Translations under genes and position numbers: made by a program
In this document: positions 18,575 to 26,400 of the stretch, piece after piece
How the letters are laid out: the number at the start of each line of letters is the position of its first letter
Numbering within the stretch: position 1 is the stretch's first letter
The notes under the pieces: generated by a model
What the model was told of the DNA's origin: nothing
Seen by the model: only the letters and a program-made list of their open reading frames with translations
Databases searched by the model: none
Source: Flavobacterium succinicans LMG 10402
Lineage (GTDB): Bacteria; Bacteroidota; Bacteroidia; Flavobacteriales; Flavobacteriaceae
Direction: 5' to 3'
Length of the DNA: 64,000 nucleotides
Assembly (NCBI RefSeq): GCF_000611675.1
Contig: NZ_JATV01000017.1
Span: forward strand, 1 to 64,000

Positions 18575-19120
18575 TTATTGGTTTTCAGGAACGAAATCTA
18601 AAGAAATAGCATTCATGCAATAGCGTTTCCCCGTTGGAGCAGGACCGTCATCAAATAGGTGACCCAAATGGCTATCACAGCGCCCACAATTAGCTTCTAT
18701 TCGCTGCATACCATACGAATTATCGGGTTTGAAAGTGATACTCTCTTTGTTTTCTTGCTCAAAAAAACTTGGCCAACCGCAACTACTTACAAATTTTTGA
18801 TTGGATTTGAAAAGTAAGTTACCACAGGCAGCGCAATAATAAGTGCCTTTGGTTTCAGAATTCCACATCGTTCCTGTGAAGGCTCTTTCTGTATCAGCTT
18901 CTCTTGCCACAGCGTATAAATCAGGCGACAATACCTTTTTCCATTCTGAATTGGGAATGTTGATTTTTTTAGTGTCAGTGTTCGAGTAATAGGGATTTTC
19001 TGGTTTTGAAAGAGATGGTTTCATACTTGTTGATTTTGAGGTTTTTGAAGTTGTAGTCTGTGCACAGGCCTGAAACATCAGGCAAGTCAGTAAAAGGAGT
19101 ATGGTGAATTGTTTTTTCAT
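18575..19120 (-). CDS. msrB: Peptide-methionine (R)-S-oxide reductase MsrB, lipoprotein
   Basis: 181 residues. The N-terminus MKKQFTILLLLTCLMFQAC ends in a lipobox (FQAC), predicting a lipid-anchored envelope protein. The MsrB domain shows zinc-binding pairs CAAC and CGRC, SSCGWPSFFEQ, DSHLGHLFDDGP and the catalytic RYCMNAISLDF. It reduces the R-epimer of methionine sulfoxide and complements the S-specific MsrA encoded just downstream. First gene of the two-gene operon. Confidence 0.95.
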   Translation of the reverse strand: MKKQFTILLLLTCLMFQACAQTTTSKTSKSTSMKPSLSKPENPYYSNTDTKKINIPNSEWKKVLSPDLYAVAREADTERAFTGTMWNSETKGTYYCAACGNLLFKSNQKFVSSCGWPSFFEQENKESITFKPDNSYGMQRIEANCGRCDSHLGHLFDDGPAPTGKRYCMNAISLDFVPENQ

Positions 19121-19499
19121 TAGTTGTACTTATAGGTTGATGTAAAAGTATAAGGAGTTTTGATGTTTATTTGTCGTAAACTTTACAAGGCTTCTTTTTT
19201 GTGTTAAATTTAACTTTTGTTTTATTAATTAAAAATAAATCCAAACAAATATAGTGTGTAAATTATCTAAAAATAGGTGCTAATTCCTTAGCTCGCTGCG
19301 AGTATTATATAGTTAAAATTAGAGTTCATGCCATTTTTTTTAAAAGAAAACACTTTTAAATAAATTGATATTCAAGTTATTGAAGTTGTTTTTGTTGTTA
19401 GTAAAGATACAAAAGTTAGGATGTGAAAAGTGTGTCAAAAAGCAAAAAGAACTTTCGTTGATGGCAAGGATCGACAAAAATAAAGACAATGTTAAAGTG
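19121..19499. other. Intergenic region without a recognised gene
   Basis: AT-rich spacer between the divergent msrB and idi genes. I see no gene or repeat family in it. An open frame begins at 19365 but is only an N-terminal extension of idi, with no family similarity. Confidence 0.6.
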
Positions 19500-19529
19500 T
19501 TTGATTGTACTATCAATTTTGTACTTTTG
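19500..19529 (+). promoter_or_regulatory. idi promoter
   Basis: TTTG (19500-19503), 18-nt spacer, TACTTTTG (19522-19529): a full match to the Flavobacterium sigma-A consensus. Transcription would begin near 19536, about 9 nt before the idi ATG, a near-leaderless message. Confidence 0.65.
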
Positions 19530-19544
19530 AGCACTATTGTAATT

Positions 19545-20078
19545 ATGGAAGAAGAAAAAGTAATCTTAGTAAACGAGTTAGACGAACCAATCGGTCTAAT
19601 GCCCAAATTAGAGGCGCATCAAAAAGCCATCTTGCATCGCGCCTTTTCGGTTTTTGTGTTAAATGATCAAAATGAAATCATGCTACAACAAAGAGCCAGT
19701 CATAAATATCATTCACCCTTATTGTGGACCAACACGTGTTGTAGTCATCAACGAGAAGGCGAAACCAATATTGGAGCAGGGACCAGAAGGTTGTATGAAG
19801 AAATGGGGTTTACGACTGATATCAAAGAGTTATTTCATTTTATTTACAAAGCTCCTTTTGATAATGGATTAACAGAGCATGAATTGGATCATGTGATGTT
19901 GGGGTATTACAACGGACAGCCCGAAATTAACCCTGAAGAAGTTGAAAGTTGGAAATGGATGAAAATTGAGGATATTAAAAACGATATGATCCTTCAACCG
20001 GAACAATATACTGTTTGGTTCAAAATTATTTTTGATCAATTTTACCATTTTCTTGAAGATCATACCTTACAAGCTTAA
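19545..20078 (+). CDS. idi: Isopentenyl-diphosphate delta-isomerase, type I
   Basis: 177 residues from the ATG at 19545 (MEEEKVILVNELDEPIG). The frame is open 60 codons further up, but that stretch has no family similarity and contains the promoter. It interconverts IPP and DMAPP for isoprenoid synthesis. The Nudix-fold active site is visible: TNTCCSHQREGE with the catalytic Cys, RLYEEMGF (Nudix-like helix), and HELDHVMLG with the metal/catalytic Glu. Length is typical of type I enzymes. queD follows after 37 nt, probably cotranscribed. Confidence 0.93.
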   Translation: MEEEKVILVNELDEPIGLMPKLEAHQKAILHRAFSVFVLNDQNEIMLQQRASHKYHSPLLWTNTCCSHQREGETNIGAGTRRLYEEMGFTTDIKELFHFIYKAPFDNGLTEHELDHVMLGYYNGQPEINPEEVESWKWMKIEDIKNDMILQPEQYTVWFKIIFDQFYHFLEDHTLQA

Positions 20079-20115
20079 GGGCACAAATTCTATATCCCCC
20101 AAAAAATACTATCCG

Positions 20116-20526
20116 ATGAGAGTAACCATTTCAAGAAAAGCCCATTTTAATGCTGCACATCGTTTGTATCGCAAAGATTGGAGTTTTGAACAAAATGATG
20201 CCGTTTTTGGCAAATGTAATAACCCCAATTTTCATGGGCATAATTATGAGTTGATTGTGAGTGTTACCGGTGAAATAGATCAGGAGACGGGCTATGTTAT
20301 GGATGTAAAGTTTTTGACTGACATCATCAAGTCGGAGGTTGAAGATCAAATGGATCATAAAAATTTAAATTTAGACGTACCCGAATTTGAGAACCTTAAT
20401 CCTACAGCTGAAAATATCGTGGTAGTTATTTGGAATAAACTACGAGCCAAAGTAAAATCTACATTAGATTTGGAAGTAGTGCTCTACGAAACACCTCGAA
20501 ATTTTGTAACCTACAAAGGTGAATAA
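20116..20526 (+). CDS. queD: 6-carboxytetrahydropterin synthase (QueD/PTPS family)
   Basis: 136 residues from the ATG at 20116; an upstream in-frame start at 20032 would overlap idi and lacks similarity. Zinc ligands are FNAAHRLY and NFHGHNY; the catalytic Cys lies in FGKCNNPN, and MDHKNLN and TAENIVVVIW supply the other active-site residues. QueD converts dihydroneopterin triphosphate to 6-carboxytetrahydropterin on the way to queuosine. A 6-pyruvoyl-tetrahydropterin synthase role cannot be excluded on sequence. No other queuosine genes are in the window. Confidence 0.88.
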   Translation: MRVTISRKAHFNAAHRLYRKDWSFEQNDAVFGKCNNPNFHGHNYELIVSVTGEIDQETGYVMDVKFLTDIIKSEVEDQMDHKNLNLDVPEFENLNPTAENIVVVIWNKLRAKVKSTLDLEVVLYETPRNFVTYKGE

Positions 20527-20604
20527 TAAAAAAAAATAGGGTTAAATTTAACAAAACCTTGCTATGGTTTTTGGCCCTAATTGGCTTAATTTGTAATAAA
20601 AAAA

Positions 20605-21573
20605 ATGCAAACCAAATTCTATCCTCTACAATTTACCCCTATTCTTAAAGAACGCATTTGGGGTGGCGAAAAACTTCAAACACTTTTAAATAAATCAATT
20701 TCCTCTCCGATTACTGGTGAGAGTTGGGAATTATCAACTGTTACAGGAGATGTTAGTGTGGTGTCTAACGGCGCTTTTCAAGGACGATCTTTAACGGAAC
20801 TTATTGAACAACAGCCGGAAGCTATTTTAGGAACCAAGGTTTTTCAACAATTTGGCACACAATTTCCTTTGCTTTTTAAATACTTGGATGCCCGTGAAGA
20901 TTTGTCCATACAAGTTCACCCTAATGATGCTTTGGCAAAAGAACGTCATAACTCTTTTGGCAAAACTGAGATGTGGTATGTGATGCAAGCCGATCCCAAA
21001 TCACGATTAATTGTTGGTTTTAAAGAGGATTCTAGCCCAGCAGAATATGTTGAAAAGCTAGACAAAAGTGAATTGCTTTCAATTTTAGATACTAAAGAAG
21101 TTCAAAAAGGAGATGTTTTCTTTTTGGAAACAGGAACCGTTCATGCCATAGGTGCTGGATTGGTCATTGCAGAAATTCAGCAGACCTCAGATATCACTTA
21201 TCGCTTGTACGATTTTGATCGAAAAGATGCCGCTGGAAATACGAGAGAATTACACGTTGATCTGGCTTTAGAGGCCATCAATTACCAAAAAGTAGATACG
21301 CAGCAATCGTATACTAAAATCAAAAATGAGTCCAATGTTATGGTGGATTGCCCTTATTTTACCACCAATTTGATTCCTTTAGAAGGGCAGGTTGAGGTGA
21401 ACAAAAACGGAACTTCATTTACTGTCTATATGGTGGTTGAAGGAAGTTGTAGTATTGAAGTAAATGGAGAGCAACATGGCTATAAAACTGGGGATACCAT
21501 TTTAATTCCTGCTGCCTTACAGTTGTTTACCTTAAGCGGAAATGCTTCTCTTTTAGAAATTTACATTTCATAG
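20605..21573 (+). CDS. manA: Class I mannose-6-phosphate isomerase
   Basis: 322 residues, the short Bacillus-like form of type I phosphomannose isomerase. Zinc-site motifs are LSIQVHPND (Gln and His), FGKTEMWYV (Glu) and ETGTVHAIGAGLVIAEIQQ (His); the cupin core follows with DITYRLYDFDR. It interconverts fructose-6-phosphate and mannose-6-phosphate, feeding GDP-mannose and glycan synthesis. N-terminus MQTKFYPLQFTPILKERIWGG is canonical, fixing the start. It stands 78 nt after queD. Confidence 0.92.
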   Translation: MQTKFYPLQFTPILKERIWGGEKLQTLLNKSISSPITGESWELSTVTGDVSVVSNGAFQGRSLTELIEQQPEAILGTKVFQQFGTQFPLLFKYLDAREDLSIQVHPNDALAKERHNSFGKTEMWYVMQADPKSRLIVGFKEDSSPAEYVEKLDKSELLSILDTKEVQKGDVFFLETGTVHAIGAGLVIAEIQQTSDITYRLYDFDRKDAAGNTRELHVDLALEAINYQKVDTQQSYTKIKNESNVMVDCPYFTTNLIPLEGQVEVNKNGTSFTVYMVVEGSCSIEVNGEQHGYKTGDTILIPAALQLFTLSGNASLLEIYIS

Positions 21574-21595
21574 CTCGTATTCAAAAGATTATATG

Positions 21596-21603
21596 TACTT
21601 TTG
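21596..21603 (+). promoter_or_regulatory. -7 box upstream of the 88-residue gene
   Basis: TACTTTTG, a perfect TAnnTTTG, 39 nt before the ATG at 21643. It is followed by the small dyad TTTGC-AAAC-GCAAA. No TTTG at -33 spacing seen. Confidence 0.4.
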
Positions 21604-21642
21604 CAAACGCAAATTTTAATACACTATATAAATTAAATAAAA

Positions 21643-21909
21643 ATGGCAAACGTTAAGAATTTAAAAAAAGACATCAACTACGTTTTAGGAGATATTATTG
21701 AAGCAGTTTATTTATACGAACTGACTACTACAGGAAAACCAACTGAAGTGACTAATGCACTTATTGACGAAGCAATTAGTGCTTTTGATGCTTTAATTGT
21801 AAAAGTGAACCAAAAAAATGTAGAAAATAAAAAATCTCATTTCAAACAAATCAATGTAGAGTTGGAACAAGTTGCCAATCAATTGATTGCTAAAATCAAC
21901 GAATTGTAA
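21643..21909 (+). CDS. Conserved small helical protein, function unknown
   Basis: 88 residues, predicted mostly alpha-helical with amphipathic stretches (IDEAISAFDALIVKVNQKNVENKK; QINVELEQVANQLIAKINEL broken here for length), lysine-rich start MANVKNLKKDINYVLGDII. No signal peptide, membrane segment or known motif. The pattern suggests a small dimeric helical bundle. It has its own promoter box and is followed by a 13-bp hairpin. I do not recognise the family, though short proteins of this type beginning NLKKDINYV are common in flavobacteria. A real gene judging by promoter, start and codon pattern. Confidence 0.75.
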   Translation: MANVKNLKKDINYVLGDIIEAVYLYELTTTGKPTEVTNALIDEAISAFDALIVKVNQKNVENKKSHFKQINVELEQVANQLIAKINEL

Positions 21910-21927
21910 TTCAAAAAAAGTAAAAAA

Positions 21928-21965
21928 AAGTCTGAATTTGTTTTGTAAAATTCAAATTCAGACTT
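21928..21965. terminator. Perfect 13-bp hairpin overlapping the first tRNA-Thr promoter
   Basis: Arms AAGTCTGAATTTG (21928-21940) and CAAATTCAGACTT (21953-21965) are exact complements. It follows the 88-residue gene and its right arm abuts the TATATTTG box of the tRNA. There is no proper T-run after it, so termination is only one possibility. Confidence 0.45.
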
Positions 21966-21972
21966 ATATTTG
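21942..21972 (+). promoter_or_regulatory. Promoter of the first tRNA-Thr
   Basis: TTTG (21942-21945), 19-nt spacer, TATATTTG (21965-21972), 15 nt before the tRNA 5' end. Confidence 0.6.
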
Positions 21973-21987
21973 CACTCGAAATAAGAC

Positions 21988-22061
21988 GCCAGCGTAGCTC
22001 AGTCGGCTAGAGCAGCTGATTTGTAATCAGCAGGTCGTGGGTTCGAGTCCCTCCGCCGGCT
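21988..22061 (+). tRNA. tRNA-Thr (anticodon TGT), copy 1
   Basis: Cloverleaf: D stem GCTC/GAGC, anticodon stem GCTGA/TCAGC around TTTGTAA giving anticodon TGT (Thr, ACA codons), T loop TTCGAGT. Acceptor GCCAGCG against CGCCGGC leaves an A:C mismatch at the fourth pair, and the T stem has one T:T. CCA is not encoded. Confidence 0.93.
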
Positions 22062-22068
22062 CTCAGTA

Positions 22069-22098
22069 AAACCATCTAAGCAATTAGATGGTTTTTTT
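22069..22098 (+). terminator. Terminator of tRNA-Thr copy 1
   Basis: Perfect 11-bp stem AAACCATCTAA / TTAGATGGTTT with a GCAA tetraloop and following T-run. Confidence 0.8.
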
Positions 22099-22152
22099 CA
22101 TTTAGACCAGTTTTTAATGGGTAATTTTTTTTTGAAAACTTTATAAAAATTG

Positions 22153-22184
22153 TTTTGTATATATGATTTATGTCATTATATTTG
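22153..22184 (+). promoter_or_regulatory. Promoter of the second tRNA-Thr
   Basis: TTTTG (22153-22157), 19-nt spacer, TATATTTG (22177-22184), the same geometry as for copy 1 although the spacer sequence differs. Confidence 0.6.
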
Positions 22185-22199
22185 CACCCGAAATAAGAC

Positions 22200-22273
22200 G
22201 CCAGCGTAGCTCAGTCGGCTAGAGCAGCTGATTTGTAATCAGCAGGTCGTGGGTTCGAGTCCCTCCGCCGGCT
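22200..22273 (+). tRNA. tRNA-Thr (anticodon TGT), copy 2
   Basis: Identical in sequence to copy 1 (212 bp upstream), including the A:C acceptor mismatch. The flanks (CGAAATAAGAC before, CTCAGTAAAACCATCTAAGC after) are also conserved, showing a recent tandem duplication of the whole transcription unit. Confidence 0.93.
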
Positions 22274-22280
22274 CTCAGTA

Positions 22281-22310
22281 AAACCATCTAAGCAATTAGG
22301 TGGTTTTTTT
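22281..22310 (+). terminator. Terminator of tRNA-Thr copy 2
   Basis: Stem AAACCATCTAA / TTAGGTGGTTT with GCAA loop and T-run; one base of the right arm has changed from copy 1, leaving an A-G/T-compatible wobble-free mismatch or shorter stem. Confidence 0.7.
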
Positions 22311-22362
22311 ATTTACGAAAGTGTACATAAAGGATCAATATTTTGAGATGAGAATGTTTTGC

Positions 22363-22394
22363 AAAAAAAAGGCCTTGATTGAGTCAAGACCTTT
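22363..22394 (-). terminator. Terminator of the beta-barrel protein gene
   Basis: Stem AAAGG.CTTGA / TCAAG.CCTTT with one mismatch, followed on the minus strand by eight Ts, 23 nt past the stop. Confidence 0.7.
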
Positions 22395-22416
22395 CGTAGG
22401 AGTTTAAAAAATGAAC

Positions 22417-23250
22417 TTATTTAAAATTCCATCCAAGGGTTACACCGAAAGCTACAGGTTTTATTTCAGCATCTTTATCAGTACTGTACAAACCATTAGC
22501 TTTCCTATCAGATACAGATGTTGGGTTATAACCAATATAGGATTCATTCTTGTTTTGGTCTAAAATTGTACCATATCCATTTTCCAGAAACATTGCCGCA
22601 TATAACGAATTTTTCTTTCCCATATCAAATGTAAATCCTAACTCAAAAGAACTCATTATAATTCCTTTAGTTTTATACTCTCCTGATGAGGAGTACTTAT
22701 CCCGGCCACCAAAACCGTATTCTGGTAAATCAACAATTGTCAGGTTTACATCAGGATAATAAGCGGTACCATTAACGTAATCGGCTGTTGATTTAATTTT
22801 ATAGTTTACCGGTAAAAAATATTTAGCACCCGCTCTAAGGATAAAATCAATACCTGTGCCAATACTTGTGTTATACTGCACAAAAAGCGGGATTTGCAAA
22901 GCGTGTAATGTTTGCTTTTCCATATAATTCTTAGTGGTAACATTGTAGCTAAATGCTGATGTGGAAGCATCAATTTCAAAATTTGCCAGCGTAGCTGTAG
23001 GCTGAGACAAAGAAACGTATTGTTTGTATTGTGAAAATTCAAGCCCTGAACCAATACCAAAATGAGTATTTAAAGAGTAGATATAACCTGCTTTTACAGC
23101 TCCTCCAAGGCGATTACCTTCTTTTGTGCCAGCAATAGTACTCTGAATATTTCCTATTCCCGACTGTAAACCTACATAAAACTGTGCCGTTATTCCTTGG
23201 GAAATTAAGAAAGCGATGGTTCCAATTATATTTTTACTATTGAATTTCAT
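22417..23250 (-). CDS. Outer membrane beta-barrel protein (PorT-like family)
   Basis: 277 residues with a signal peptide (MKFNSKNIIGTIAFLISQGITAQ) and then alternating strands typical of an 8-10-stranded barrel: FYVGLQSGIGN, GGAVKAGYIYSLNTHFGIGSGLEFSQY, QIPLFVQYN, FILRAGAKYFLPVNYKI, SSFELGFTFDMGKKNSLYAAMFLENGYG. It ends AFGVTLGWNFK, with an aromatic residue near the C-terminus as in outer-membrane proteins. This fits the PorT/'outer membrane beta-barrel' group. Specific role unknown. It is 158 bp downstream of the split adhesin in the same orientation. Confidence 0.75.
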   Translation of the reverse strand: MKFNSKNIIGTIAFLISQGITAQFYVGLQSGIGNIQSTIAGTKEGNRLGGAVKAGYIYSLNTHFGIGSGLEFSQYKQYVSLSQPTATLANFEIDASTSAFSYNVTTKNYMEKQTLHALQIPLFVQYNTSIGTGIDFILRAGAKYFLPVNYKIKSTADYVNGTAYYPDVNLTIVDLPEYGFGGRDKYSSSGEYKTKGIIMSSFELGFTFDMGKKNSLYAAMFLENGYGTILDQNKNESYIGYNPTSVSDRKANGLYSTDKDAEIKPVAFGVTLGWNFK

Positions 23251-23363
23251 AGATGTAAAAGTTATTTGTTTGTGGTCATTTATGGTGTCGTCTTTTCTTA
23301 TTCGTGTTTGTTTGCAACAAACCTGATTGTAATGGCGATTTCATTTTTTTATTAGAATAATCC

Positions 23364-23388
23364 ATCCTCATTCATTACAAATGAGGAT
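23364..23388 (-). terminator. Hairpin after the adhesin 3' fragment
   Basis: Perfect 9-bp arms ATCCTCATT / AATGAGGAT with a 7-nt loop, 21 nt past the adhesin stop. No immediate T-run, so it may be a terminator or a 3'-end stabiliser. Confidence 0.4.
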
Positions 23389-23408
23389 GTCCTATTCGGT
23401 AAATTATG

Positions 23409-26400
23409 TTAATTTTTCACTAAAAGGTTTTTAGTAAAATATTTGCCATTTGCTAAGGTCATTTTTACGATATAAATTCCCCCAGCACTTGGAGCTATCA
23501 TGTCAATAGTGTTTTGACTTGGGTTTGTAATAGTAGTCAACAAGCTTCCTGTCAAATTATAAAGTTCAACACGCGCATTTTGTAATTTGGTTGAGCTAAC
23601 GTTAGTAATCAATTGGAAATTCGCATTACTTCTAACAGGGTTTGGAACAATTCTTATGTATTCTTCTTCCACTGATGGAGATAAAGTTAATGGACAGGTC
23701 GTAATTAATGTTCCGTCTAATTTTGTTGCTACAGCATAATACGTTCCATTCAAGGCACTATTTTCTTTGAAATATTGTGAGGTTTGGCTCGGAACCAAAA
23801 CCCCATTTTTATACCAGGTATACGATTTAAAACTCTTAGAACTATTGTCAAAGAAGATAATATTTTCAAATTGTTTTCTAATCAAGTTAGGTTGACTGGA
23901 TACTACTGGTAAAACTACAGTTGGAGCTGCATTGTAATTCATATTACCTGGTTGCGATGCTGTTATAGTTGCATCCCCATAATTTTGGAAAAGTAATGAA
24001 TTATTTGATACGCTAGCAATAGTAGCATTAGAAGAGGTATAATTTACCGCTAAACCACTATTAGCAACTGCAGTCATAACAAGACTAGTTTCTCCATTAC
24101 AACCTAATCCCAAAGTCTGATTCCAAGTAATTACCTGATCTGCCTTAGTAATAGTGAAATTAGAGCCGTTATATGTAATGGTATAATTTCCACCGGCACT
24201 TAAGGAGCCTTGCGTTATAGCATAAACACCAACGTTCTCTCCAGCAGCTCTTGTTAATGTTCCAGTGAAAGAATCACCACTTACTAAGCTCGGAGAAACC
24301 GTATAAGCAAAAACAGGATCTGTTGTTCCATATACTTTGGTTTGTGAAGCAGCTGCTGTTACTGTGATAGGTTTTGCCGTAATAGTAAAATCTTTGCTTA
24401 CATAAGTAATGGTATAATTAGATCCAGCACTTAAACTTCCTTGTGTGATAGCATAGATTCCAATGTTCTCTCCACTTGTTCTTGTTAAAGTTCCAGTGAA
24501 AGAATCGCCACTTACTAAACTTGGCGAGACAGTATACGAGTAAACAGGATTTGCAGTTCCATATTCTTTGGTTTGTGAAGGATCAGCCGTTACTATAATG
24601 GGTTTGGCGGTTATAGCAAAATCCTTACTTATATAACTAATGGTATAATTAGAACCTGCACTTAAGTTTCCTTGTGTAATGGCATAGTTTCCAATGTTTT
24701 CTCCTGCAACTCTAGTTAAAGCTCCTGTAAAGGCATCACTACCTACCAAGTTTGGTGAAACTGTATAAGTAAAAGCAGGATCTGTTGTTCCATAAACTTT
24801 AGTTTGCGATGGAGTTGCCGTTACTGTAATTGGTTTTGCGGTAATAGTAAAGTTAGCATCTGCGTAGCTAATCGTATAATTAGATCCGGCACTCAAACTT
24901 CCTTGGTTAATAGTATAAGTTCCTATGTTTTCCCCCGCAACTCTAGTTAAAGCCCCAGTAATGGCATCACTACCTACTAAACTTGGCGAAACAGTATAAT
25001 CAAAAATAGGATCTGTTGCTCCGTAAACTTTGGTTTGTGATGGAGTTGCTGTTACTGTAATTGGTTTTGCTGTAATAGTAAAGTTAGTGCCAACGAAAGT
25101 AATTAAATATTTAGATCCAGCTGAAAGCGAACCTTGATTAATAGCATAATTACCAATATCTTCACCACTAACTCTTGCTAAAGCTCCAGTAAATGAATCT
25201 CCAGGAAGCAAACTTGGTGACACTGTATAAGTTAAAACGGGATCACTCTCCCCATATACTTTAGTTTGAGAAGGTGTTGCAGTTACGGTAATTGGGATTT
25301 GATTTAATTTCAGTACATAATTATAGGTAGCAATACAATTATTAGCATCAGTAGCGGTAACTGTAAAATTACTATCAGCAATTTGAGTTGAAATACCCGT
25401 TATCTGCCCAGCTGATGATAGGGAAAAGCCAGAAGGTAGACTTCCCGCTGTAACAGCATAGGTTTTAGTTCCTGTTCCTCTTGAAGTTACTATAGTTTCA
25501 CTATATCCAGTATTATAATCATAACCAGACAAAATGGTTGTTGTGAAATCAATTGGCATGGGTTCTGTGATGGTAAAGTTTTGAGTAGCAGTACAAGAAT
25601 TTGCATCGGTAACAGTTACGGTATATGTTCCAGCTGCAAGTCCAGTGGCTGTAGCAGCCGTTCCACCCGAAGGCGACCAAGAATAAGTATATCCACCAGC
25701 ACCTCCCGAAGGAGTAACGGAAGCAGAACCATTAGAATCTCCATTACAAGACACATTTGTTTGCGCAGCAGTTGCTGTACTGATAGCAGTTGGTTGTGTA
25801 ATTGTAAAGTTTCGAGTAACTGTACATGCGTTAGCATCGGTTACCGTTACAGTATAAGTGCCTGCACTTAATCCAGTTGCTGTAGCAGCCGTTCCACCCG
25901 AAGGCGACCAAGAATAAGTATATCCACCAGCACCTCCCGAAGGAGTCACTGAAGCAGAACCATTAGATCCTCCATTACAAGACACATTTGTTTGTGCAGC
26001 AGTTGCTGTACTGATAGTCGTTGGTTGTGTAATGGTAAAGTTTCGAGTAGCGGTACATGCGTTAGCATCGGTTACCGTTACAGTATAAGTTCCAGCTGCA
26101 AGTCCGGTAGCTGTAGCAGCCGTTCCACCTGAAGGCGACCAAGAATAAGTATATCCACCAGCACCTCCTGAAGGAGTCACTGAAGCAGAACCATTAGATC
26201 CACCGTTACAAGACACATTTGTTTGCGCAGCAGTTGCTGTACTGATAGTTGTTGGCTGTGTAATTGTAAAGTTTCGAGTAGCTGTACATGCGTTAGCATC
26301 TGTTACCGTTACAGTATAAGTTCCAGCACTTAATCCGGTAGCTGTAGCAGCCGTTCCACCTGAAGGCGACCAAGAATAAGTATATCCACCGGCACCTCCT

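Noticed and set aside
19365..19544. N-terminal extension of idi
   Set aside because: Contains the strong promoter 19500-19529 and lacks family similarity; the start at 19545 fits.
25581..25871. Ser/Arg-rich plus-strand ORF across the SprB repeats
   Set aside because: Repeat-generated antisense frame with no natural composition.
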